NCBI GenBank assembly: GCA_003255065.1
Contig: QAOA01000725.1
Span: forward strand, 1,027,767 to 1,091,766
Origin: Cercis canadensis
Lineage: Eukaryota; Streptophyta; Magnoliopsida; Fabales; Fabaceae
DNA length: 64,000 nt
Direction of reading: 5' to 3'
Position numbers and translations under genes: made by a program. Position 1 is the first letter of the stretch, and each line of letters begins with the position of its first letter. The notes under the pieces are model-generated. The model searched no databases, was not told where the DNA came from, and saw only the letters and a list, made by a program, of their open reading frames with translations. This document shows, in pieces, positions 1-8,747 of this stretch.

Positions 1-270
1 CTTATTAAATCTAGGGCCAATCACCCATATTCTAGGGTCCACTGTAAAAAATACTCACAACAATAACTTTGTGTGAGAGAGCACACTAAATATATATCCA
101 AAAAGGAAAATATGGGAAAAGATTCATTAAATCTGAACTTTATTGGCTTATCAATAATTCCAAAATCCTCTTTTTATTCCTTCATGAATACCAGAAAAAA
201 GCGATGACAAAATTCAAACTTTATTGTAATTGTTCAGTCAAAGGTAATAATTAGCGAGGAGTAGATTTAG

Positions 271-297
271 ATATAAATACCATGTATCTTTATAAAA
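271..297 (+). promoter_or_regulatory. Candidate TATA boxes of the defensin-like gene
   Basis: Two TATA-like sequences, ATATAAATAC at 271-280 and TATAAAA at 291-297, lie 84 and 64 bases before the ATG at 355. Either would give a short 5' leader. Which one is used cannot be told from sequence. Confidence 0.5.
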
Positions 298-354
298 CCT
301 TCACAAAGCCACATACATACATAGAGACTTGAAAGTGGTGGATGCTAGAAGGAA

Positions 355-591
355 ATGGCCCATACACTTTTCTCAACCAGTGCCCTGAAATTGGTGTTAG
401 CAGCTATGGTTCCCATTATGCTATTCTTCTCTCTTGCTGGTATGAGCAAACAGATGTGTCCAGGACTGTGTCAAGGCGATGCCGCATGCGATGCCTTGTG
501 CAGAAGTCTTCAATGGCAAATTGGGCGATGTGTTGAAGTCCCGCAAAATGTGAAGTTCTGCTGCTGTGCCAAATTTGATGAAGTTAATTAG
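355..591 (+). CDS. Secreted defensin-like cysteine-rich peptide
   Basis: A 78-residue precursor. Residues 1 to about 30 are a hydrophobic signal peptide, so the product should be secreted. The short mature part carries eight cysteines at residues 35, 39, 45, 49, 59, 69, 70 and 71. The C-x5-C-x3-C core followed later by C-x-C fits the plant defensin-like (CS-alpha-beta) pattern, although the CCC run is unusual. Such peptides act in defence or in pollen, seed or cell signalling; which applies here cannot be told. The start at 355 has a good context (G at -3, G at +4). The frame is uninterrupted, whereas many plant defensin-like genes have an intron after the signal-peptide exon, so this copy may be intronless. 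An out-of-frame ATG lies 13 bases upstream. A possible polyadenylation signal (AAATAAAT) lies near 617. Confidence 0.75.
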   Translation: MAHTLFSTSALKLVLAAMVPIMLFFSLAGMSKQMCPGLCQGDAACDALCRSLQWQIGRCVEVPQNVKFCCCAKFDEVN

Positions 592-1708
592 AACTTGCTA
601 GCTCCCTTATGTATTGAAATAAATACTAGAAATGAATATCAATCTTCTTCTCTCTGGTCACGCAGAGAGAAGGCCTTGCTTATCCATCATCTTATCTATT
701 TTTCTCCTTTCTTTAACTTTCACATTTTGTTAGCAAATATAGACTATTTGATTTCCAGTTAGCAAATCATATTATATATATAACAAAAAGTAGCGATACA
801 TGATGACATTGGATCAACTGAATATTTTAAGGTAATTTGTTCAATATCACACGCATGCTAATAATACCACATCTAAAATTAGGGGATTACTAAGTTATTT
901 AAGGGATAGTGCTACACCTCTTTTTAAGAGATTTTGGCAGAAATCACATCCTGAAATTGGTGTAAAGATCTCAAAAAATTGAGTTATGTAAAATGGGTCA
1001 AATTTTAAAATAACAAAATTTAAATTTAATTGTGTCAAAAAATTACTACTCCACGTTATTTTTCTTTAGGTTGCTCTGTTGGGTTCTTAGCCATTGAGAT
1101 GGGAATAAAATTGGGAAAGTTAGTCAAAACTCATTCCCAAGCATGATAAATTCTTGAGAATTTTTTCACAAAATATGCACTAAATATGAGAATGTACAGA
1201 AAATGTAAATATTCCCATCTTGGCTTTTTTAAAGATGTTTTCACTTCGGAGATCTAAATGCCACCTAGCTAGTATTATTAAAATGGGCCAGCTCGAATTT
1301 GGGCCAAAACAAGGTCGGACTAATAAAACACAAAATTTAAATGGGCCTTAGAATTAAGGCCTGAGCCCAGTTTTAGAGGTAAACTTTTCTTTTTAAATGG
1401 AGCAAACTCAAAATTGTTAACACTATACCTAATGAACAAGGTGTACGTGCGGAAGACAAGGCAGCCCCCCAAGTCTGAGATTTGTCAACTCTGAATAACT
1501 AAGAGCCACCCACTTTTCTCCCAAAAAAGAAACTTCCTGTAGACCCTGAAAAACATGGCTCCCCTTGGGTCAACTTAACCAAGAAACAGAGAAGTGCTCT
1601 CATTGTTTGACACTTGCAATTAAAACATTTTAAGTTCCCTCCACCACTCATACATATTTATATATCGAAAGGATCTAGAAACTCAAAATTTCATCAACTA
1701 AAAATAAG
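592..1708. other. Intergenic, no gene seen
   Basis: AT-rich DNA between the defensin-like gene and the LEA-like gene. It contains a short GGCC-type repeat at about 1288-1372 and, near 1656-1663, a TATA-like sequence very close to the LEA-like start. No coding frame with recognisable content was found. Confidence 0.6.
1288..1372. repeat. Fragment of GGCC-ended repeat
   Basis: Several GGCC/GGGCC words (ATGGGCC, TTGGGCC, ATGGGCC, AAGGCC, GAGCCC) in an AT-rich stretch. The composition resembles the ends of the longer GGCC-ended repeats at about 17.7, 32.2 and 33.0 kb. The match is by style rather than long identity. Confidence 0.35.
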
Positions 1709-4700
1709 ATGTCACAATTGCAACTCTCTGCAAAGCTTTCTAGATTCTGTACCACCAGAAACCTCAGGAGCTCCAGAGCTTTTATCACTACTTCCAGGCC
1801 CTTGCAGGTCAGTTAATGCGTGTGTTGATGATTTCTCATCAGTGATTGACATTTTAAGTTGTGAATTAGCTAGTGGCAAGGTTTTAAATTGTGATTTCAA
1901 TTATGGTAACATTTGCATTGTCATTGTTATTTGTAATGGCGACAAATTTTTTTTTTCTTGGGAATCATGTTTTTTGAGAATTTTTTATTTTTATGTTTGG
2001 TTCTAATACAACTTTTTTGGAAATCTTAGTATTTTTTTCAAAAATACGCTTATTTATTTTAAGTTAAAAAAAAGAATGAAATTGTTTTTTATAATTAATG
2101 AATGTTTATTTTTATCTTTGTTAATTTTTTTTTTTATGCTTTGTAAGTTTTAAAAGTTTTAGCACTTGATTACTGACTTGTGCAAGTGCTTTCCCAGCAT
2201 TGCCTTTTCTCAAAGTTTTCTTTTGTCCACTACTATCTTGTCTGAATTCTGGAGTTGTTGTTGCAGTTTGGGCTCTAATTGTTCCCACACTTTGGTTCCA
2301 TTTCTTAAATGCCTGCAAGTGAAGCCTTTTTGACTGGATAAACTGGCACACGATACGTGTTTGCTTTCTAAACAAGTTAAGTTANTTTTTGAGAATTTTT
2401 TATTTTTATGTTTGGTTCTAATACAACTTTTTTGGAAATCTTAGTATTTTTTTCAAAAATACGCTTATTTATTTTAAGTTAAAAAAAAGAATGAAATTGT
2501 TTTTTATAATTAATGAATGTTTATTTTTATCTTTGTTAATTTTTTTTTTTATGCTTTGTAAGTTTTAAAAGTTTTAGCACTTGATTACTGACTTGTGCAA
2601 GTGCTTTCCCAGCATTGCCTTTTCTCAAAGTTTTCTTTTGTCCAGTACTATCTTGTCTGAATTCTGGAGTTGTTGTTGCAGTTTGGGCTCTAATTGTTCC
2701 CACACTTTGGTTCCATTGATTAAATGCCTGCAAGTGAAGCCTTTTTGACTTGGATAAACTGGCACACGATACGTGTTTGCTTTCTAAACAAGTTAAGTTA
2801 TTGAAGAAGCCAAAAAGTCATGTTTATGTAACTTTACTTATCAATTTCAATCAAAGATGGCGAACCCAGTATGCTTGGAATGTAGAATAGTGAAATGTAA
2901 TGGAAGGAAAAGAGAAAAACAAATTGATTTCAATTTCTACTCAGTATACACGATACATTTTTTTTTATGCTTTGTAACTTTTAATTTTTTATGCTTCCCA
3001 TTTAATTTTATTTTATTTACCTTTTTTTTTATTTGTTTGTTTTAATTTTGACATTATTACGATTATGTTATTAATAAATGATATATTTGTTCTTTTATGT
3101 CTAAAATTTTTTTTCATAGTTATAGAAATTCAAGATTCCCACCCCCTCCATGAGAAAGTTTTAATGAGAAACTTACCCTAAATTAAATCGTTCTCGGGAA
3201 TTCTACTTCTCTATGAATGTTTTTTCAAAACTTTGTACCAAACATAAAAATATTAGTTTCCCAAGTTGAAATTCTCAAAAAAAAACTAAAAAGAATTCAT
3301 CTACCTGCATTCCGCAACCATAATTGCACCCACAATATTGTGATTTTGGAACTCATTACTGTTGCAGTTTTCTGAAATTGCAATCCACTATTAGCATACT
3401 TTCCCCAAATTCTTATAATGAGACCGCGACCACAATTGTAATTTTAATATCTGACTAGTGGTTAACAAAGTTTTAGCTTGTAAATCACAGGACAGCAAAG
3501 ATGACAAGAAGGAAGCTAGAAGAGAGAAGAAGGAAAAAGCAGCTGATAAGACAATAGAACAAGCTGATTCAGTTAAAGAAGCTGCTATAGAAGTGAGGAA
3601 GACTTGTGAATTCGTTAGAGACGCAGGCTCAAGCGTAAGTCTGAAATTTATACTCTAACTTTGGCATTGAAAGTACACTTAAATACCAAATGGCCTATAA
3701 CCGGATGATACTGAAATCATTATTAGGACTTTTGAGTTCTGTATTCATACCTAAAATCGTAACCAAAATACTAAAAAAAAAANAAAAACTAAAAAAAAAA
3801 AAAAAAAGTGCACTTAAATAATAAAAGGATTGGTTCCTATACCAAAATGAGGATATAATGTTAAAAGAATAGTAATAAAAACACAAAAGTAATATAGACA
3901 ATTATCCACAAACTTTATTATATGTCAAAACATGAATTCAATTTATCATACTTCAATTTTTTCTGTTTATTCTGGATTTTACTGTCTATATTTGGATAAG
4001 TGATCACAATTTTTTTTGAAAGTATTACTCAATGTGAAACATGTATATATATATATATATATATATAGAGGGGGAGAGAGAGAGAGAGAGAGAATAAACT
4101 TAGGGCTTTCAACACATAAACAATTCTATATAATCATTTTCTTTCTATCTGAACTCCTATTTCTTGTAAATTTTATAGTTCTTTGATTTAGGTTTTTTAA
4201 AATATTTTTTTTCTAAAAGATTAATGGGTTAAAAATAAAAATAGAATTAAATTTTTTATTTTTATTGAAAATCATATGGCACATCAAATCAAGTGTTGAT
4301 ATTGATCACACTAACGTAAGTATATTGTCTATGTACATTTTTACATATTTCACATTGAGTAATAAAGTGTATTAAACAAAAATTTATTGAAAGGTTGTTA
4401 GATTAAACAAAATTGTATGGACCATATATTCATTCAAAGATAGTTATAAGTCCACCTAGCAACAAATTTGTCAAAAACAAAAAGTCTAACTACCTAGTAT
4501 ACGAACATATATACATATATATGCAACATATATGTAACATATCTGTATGTGCGCGCGTGTGTTATAGCTTTATTTTCTTTTCACTAACAACATTTTTAAA
4601 AAATTCTGGGAGTTTAGTTGGTGGACATGACAAAGCATGCAACGGAGAAAGTATCTGAAGCAGCTGAGACCATCACAGAGAAAGCAAAGGATACTGTTTC

Positions 4701-4764
4701 GGGTGCATTTGGAACTGCCAAGGCTACCACAGATATTATCAAGGACAAGATTATTGGAAAGTGA
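1709..4764 (+). CDS. Mitochondrially targeted LEA-like protein (3 exons)
   Basis: Joined exons 1709-1807, 3491-3634 and 4618-4764 give 129 residues in phase 0 throughout. Exon 1 (33 residues) is rich in Arg, Ser, Thr and Leu and has no acidic residue, as in a mitochondrial presequence. Donors are CAG|GTCAGT and AGC|GTAAGT; acceptors are TCACAG|GAC and TTTAG|TTG. The mature part is highly charged: a Lys/Glu-rich helix (DKKEARREKKEKAADKT) and a C-terminal half with ATEKVSEAAETITEKAKDT-like 11-mer periodicity typical of group 3 LEA proteins. Such proteins are disordered when hydrated and protect membranes or enzymes during drying; the role here is inferred from family. The short length resembles plant proteins annotated as LEA-like or At4g13230-like. 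An open frame without ATG just before 3491 is intron read-through. Intron 1 carries a repeat and an assembly duplication. Confidence 0.75.
1957..3272. mobile_element. Possible inverted-repeat element in LEA intron 1
   Basis: CTTGGGAA followed by TTTTTATGTTTGGT at about 1957-2001 recurs in inverted form at about 3236-3270 (ACCAAACATAAAAATA then TTCCCAAG). This suggests a non-autonomous TIR transposon filling much of the intron. The interior has two minus-strand open frames with no recognisable protein. No clean target duplication was identified, so the superfamily is open. Confidence 0.4.
1971..2800. repeat. 414-bp direct duplication around a single N (assembly join)
   Basis: Bases 1971-2384 and 2386-2800 are almost identical. 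The differences I see are a C/G difference, TC/GA in one word and one inserted T. A lone N at 2385 separates them. This is what results when two overlapping contig ends are placed side by side, so the duplication is probably not real. Confidence 0.85.
4044..4095. repeat. Compound (TA)n(GA)n microsatellite
   Basis: A run of TA dinucleotides passes into GA dinucleotides inside intron 2 of the LEA-like gene. Likely polymorphic. Confidence 0.9.
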
Positions 4765-5221
4765 AGACCAAATCAAATTTCTGCACATAACATGAATTGT
4801 TCCAATATGTGATTTCTTTCTTGCTACAAGATTTTCTTTTTGTGCTTTATTTTCTATTCTATTCAGGTACATGTATGTACAATCATCTTGATCTTAATTA
4901 CAATACTCTTTAAATTTTAGCTGAAGCTGCTTTCCATTTTCTTACCATGAAATATGTATAATATGGTGTAGTTTTCTTTTTCTTTCTTTTTGGGAAATCA
5001 TCTTCTCTTGAAGCAATGACTACTTTTGTTAAAATAAAATCTTTTAAAATGGAAAGAACTAGCTATAGCACATTAACAATTGAAACACTTGCTTAAGATT
5101 TGTTTCTATTTATTAACAATTCTTCAGTACGACAAGAGCTGCTGCTGAACATTAGGATTAACTCTCTTTTTTTTTTAACTGTTGGCTATAATGCTGAGTT
5201 TGAACACAAAACCCACAAATC

Positions 5222-5237
5222 ATTAATTAACTCATTA
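5222..5237. repeat. Left target-site duplication of the LINE
   Basis: ATTAATTAACTCATTA, identical over 16 bases to 7173-7188 directly after the poly(A) of the LINE. Confidence 0.9.
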
Positions 5238-7158
5238 GGTCTGGGATTTGCTGCTACTAGTGATCTGGGAAAATATCTTGGGTTTCCTTTGCTCCACAAA
5301 AGAGTCACAAAAGGAACCTTTAGCTATGTGACTGAGAGGGTGATGGGGAAGCTTAGCAACTGAAAGGTTAATTCTCATTCTCTAGCTGGTAGGTTAACTC
5401 TCTCTCATTCAGTTCTTTCGGCTATTCCTATGTATGCCATGCAAACTAACTGGCTGCCAGCTAGTATCTGTGAGGAAGTCGATAAGCAGTGTCGTAGCTT
5501 CCTTTGGGGCTGATCATGACCATGAGAAGACTCACTTAGTCCAATGGGAGAAAGTGTGTCAACCTAAGAAGCAAGGGGGTTTGGGGTTGAGATATACCAG
5601 GCAAGTTAATGCTGCCTTCATGATGAAAGTGGGGTGGGGTTTGATAAATAAAAGAGATGATCTTTGGGTGAAGGTCTTGAGGAGCAAATACTCTTGTGGG
5701 GATGATATCCTTCCCTCCATTCAGCAAAGAACGGAGAAGTCTAACCTCTGGAGTGGGGTTTGTAAGGTGTGGAAGCAGTTGGAAAATAACCTTATTTAGA
5801 GAGTAGGCAATGGGGACACTGAAGTTTCGGACTGGGTTCCGGGTCACTCCTCTCTTGCGGATGAGGCCCTGGTGCCGTTGACTATTTCTCAGTTGGAAGT
5901 TAATGTCTCTCATTTTGTTTCGGCAGTGGGGGAGTGAGATTGGAGTGCCTTGCGTCCTTTGTTACCTACTCATGTTTGTCGTCGCATTGCTAGTATCAAA
6001 CCTCCAGCTGTGCATATGGGTAGAGACATTCTTGCATGGTGTGCTTCGCATGTTGGTGACTTCTCTGTTAAAACTGCTTATCACTCTTTCTTTGAGATGG
6101 AGGGTAGTGGGCCTCATACAGTGTACAAGAGACTTTGGAAGTGGGAGGGTCCCCAGAGAGTTCGTACCTTCCTCTGGCTTACAGCTCAGAATAGTCTTCT
6201 TACCAACGAGTCTAGGTTCTCTCGGCATATGGCTTTGTCTCCGGTGTGTGCTCGTTGCGGTAAGGTGGCTGAATCAGTGCTACATGCATTAAGAGATTGT
6301 CCCCGGATTAGCCAAGTTTGGTATAGACTGGTGCGGAATGAGGTGTGCATGGATTTCTTTTCCCTTGAAGTCCAGGACTGGGTTGAATGTAATCTGAAAG
6401 AACAGTGGGGTCTTGATGAAAATGACTGGTCCACAGTTTTTGGTATAGCAATCCATGCTATATGGCAAAGCAGAAATGAATACCTGTTTGCTAATGGGGA
6501 CACGGACTCTAGTGATTTAGTGTTCCGGATTTGGCATCGTGTAGGGGAGTTCAAAGAGTGTCAACGTGTGCCCAACAACTTGCTCTACCCTGCCAAAAAT
6601 TCTAGAATTCTGGTGGATTGGTCTTTTCCGCATGTTGGCCGGTGTAAGATGAATACAGATGGTTCTGTGAAGATGGACTCTTCTGCTGCTGCTTGTGGTG
6701 GGCTCCTTCGGGATGATACTGGAACTTTCATGGCTGAGTTCATGGCTAACCTTGGCCATTGTTCCATCACTCATGCAGAGTTGTGGGGTGTCGTGCATGG
6801 GATGTGGCTGGCATGGAGCATGGGAGTGAAAAAGCTAGTAGTGGAATCTGATTCCATGGCTGCTTTGCAGCTTATTATAAGCTGCAGAAGTATAACTCAT
6901 CCTTGCTTTGCTCTCCTTGAAGAGATTCGTGGTTGGCTGGTGTGTGCATGGGAGGTGCAACTTTGCCATTGTTACAGAGAAGGAAATCACTGTGCTGACA
7001 AACTTGCAAATGAAGGTCATAAAGGAGCTTTTGCGGTTCATACCTTCTTTGACCCTCACCAGTGCATTCGGAAAGCCTTGAGAACAGACTTCATGGGTAG
7101 TGCTCAGGAGAGAACGTTTGTTTCTGTTTTTGTTTTCTGGGTGCTTTGCACCCAGTAG
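5238..7158 (+). pseudogene. LINE reverse transcriptase C-terminus, zinc-binding and RNase H domains (degraded)
   Basis: The translation runs through the RT C-terminal region (LGKYLGFPL, AGRLTLSHSVLSAIPMYAMQ), a zf-RVT module (CARCG...HALRDC, about 6247-6300) and an RNase H domain. The RNase H carries its acidic residues: Asp in MNTDGS (6658-6660), Glu in HAELWG (6778-6780), Asp in VESDS (6850-6852) and the late His/Asp in EGNHCADKLAN (6988-6999). The frame is broken by TGA at 5361-5363, a frameshift near 5510, TAG at 5797-5799 and TGA at 5935-5937. All three stops fall where relatives have Trp, so each is a single G-to-A change. Not functional. Confidence 0.9.
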
Positions 7159-7172
7159 CTTACTGAAAAAAA
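5238..7172 (+). mobile_element. 5'-truncated L1-type LINE
   Basis: About 1.93 kb of a plant L1-type non-LTR retrotransposon, flanked by a perfect 16-bp target-site duplication (5222-5237 and 7173-7188). It begins inside the C-terminal part of reverse transcriptase, so the endonuclease and catalytic RT core are absent, the usual result of incomplete target-primed reverse transcription. It ends with a GC-rich hairpin (GGGTGC-TTT-GCACCC, 7140-7154), a few bases and a short A-run (7166-7172). The 3' hairpin is expected for plant L1 elements and is probably the element's own RT recognition structure. Confidence 0.9.
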
Positions 7173-7188
7173 ATTAATTAACTCATTA
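7173..7188. repeat. Right target-site duplication of the LINE
   Basis: Second copy of ATTAATTAACTCATTA, immediately 3' of the LINE A-run. Confidence 0.9.
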
Positions 7189-8747
7189 ACTTAACTTTAA
7201 AGATGCCATTTATATTTATACCGCTGAACAGTTATATAGTTGGAAAAGTTAAGTTTAATTGGACTTATTTCACTGTTTTTTAGTTTGAATAGTGCAAGTG
7301 TGAGACATCATGAATACAAACATTTGCAATAAACGTTTCTCATTCTTGAATACATAAGCCAAATAAAAAAGAGAGAATGAAGGAATAATCTTGGTAAATA
7401 AGAAAACAAAATAAACTGTTGAATGCCCTCTGAACCAAGCAATACTTTAGCTCGTGTGAAACAAGATAACAAAATAAACTATATGTCACATTAATTAATT
7501 GTGGGTATACAGTGAAACTTAAATTACGCTAGTTGTGCTCGTACATAATGTGTAAAGACAAAAAATTGTTGCATACTATTGGTTTTTCATATTGCCGCTT
7601 AGTATAATATCTTAATCAGGCAAACAAAATATAAATAAGTCCCTTTCAATCTAAACTATGTCACTTGTAAGCATTACTATTCAAAATAATTTGTCTTGGT
7701 TCCTTTAGGATGTTACTTTTGACTCTCTTTTTTTTTTTCTTTTCTTTTGGCCATGGAAAATGAAACCAGAAACAACATAGACAGCAAATTACAAATGAGC
7801 ATATCTTCCTTCTACCATGCCTAGGAGGCCAATCAGCTACTCCTTGAGATCAGATTGAATCTATTGATCTATTGATCTATAGTAGAGAATAAGAGAGAAG
7901 CAGACACCTAATATCATCTATAACTTCTCTACTTGACTATTCATCTATAATATAGAAAAGTCAAATAAAAAGGTGAAAATAAGCAGACACCTATAATTTA
8001 GAAGTTCTTAGTTTAAACTTATTTTCACCTTTTTATTTGACTTTTCTATGCATAATTGAAAGTGGTTAGGGTCCCATAGGAAATAGACAAATTATACAAC
8101 AATATAGTTTTGTAAATACATCTTACTTCATGATCAGGCAAAAAAAGCAAATTATATGAATTTAGTTTTAGATATACATTTTTGGCATTGATTAATCTTC
8201 TTTAATTAGTAAATTTTTAGATAGAGTATATTCTTACACTTCCAATTTTTAAGTTAACGGTTGAATTGATTAATAATATTATTCGATATTGATAATATTA
8301 ATATTAATATAATTTTATCAAGCATTCATTAATAGAAAATAACAAAAATAAACAGGTAAACTATGTTATAGGTGAAAGCCCATAAATGAATCAGAACTTT
8401 AAACACTTCACCTCTTCGGTTGATGCTCACTTTTGCAATTGCTGGCTCCATGTTGCTCTACATTTTTTCTTTTTGTTAATTAGATGGTCATTTCGCCAAA
8501 GTTGTCATTTTACAACTGAGAATGATTGAACCTGAAAAAAGGGGTGAAGAATAGTCTTTAAGGTTAGAGGCGGATCTACCGAGCCAAGGCCTCTCCTCAA
8601 GTTGCTCTACATTATAACATATTTCCACTTATAATTCTTTATATATATACTAAAATAAGAAAGTAATAAAGAGAACTAAAATAACTGACATTCAAATAAG
8701 TTAATGAACTTCCATCCTCTTCTGCTGAGATTATATGCAATTCATGA
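7189..8747. other. Intergenic; 3' flank of the receptor kinase
   Basis: AT-rich, no coding frame recognised. It holds a strong inverted repeat at 7952-8049 and, close to 8640-8747, the probable 3'UTR of the minus-strand receptor kinase. Confidence 0.6.
7952..8049. repeat. Perfect 32-bp inverted repeat with 34-bp loop
   Basis: Arms 7952-7983 and 8018-8049 are exact reverse complements around a loop at 7984-8017. A 12-base word, AGCAGACACCTA, occurs in the loop-proximal region and again about 83 bases upstream. It could be a foldback element or a small-RNA hairpin; there is no match to a conserved miRNA that I recognise. Confidence 0.8.

Noticed and set aside
1614..2006. 130-codon plus-strand frame
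   Set aside because: It lacks a credible start and overlaps LEA exon 1 in another frame, then runs into intron sequence.
2121..2733. Two similar minus-strand frames (84 and 65 codons)
   Set aside because: They lie in the assembly-duplicated repeat within LEA intron 1; the similarity is the artefact itself, and the protein matches nothing I know.
2857..2880. ATG at 2857 as an alternative first exon of the LEA-like gene
   Set aside because: A splice to 3476 is possible but gives no targeting peptide and weak splice sites; the 1709 exon fits better.
3458..3490. Upstream extension of LEA exon 2
   Set aside because: It starts with GTG rather than ATG and precedes a good acceptor (TCACAG); exon 1 at 1709 joins in phase.
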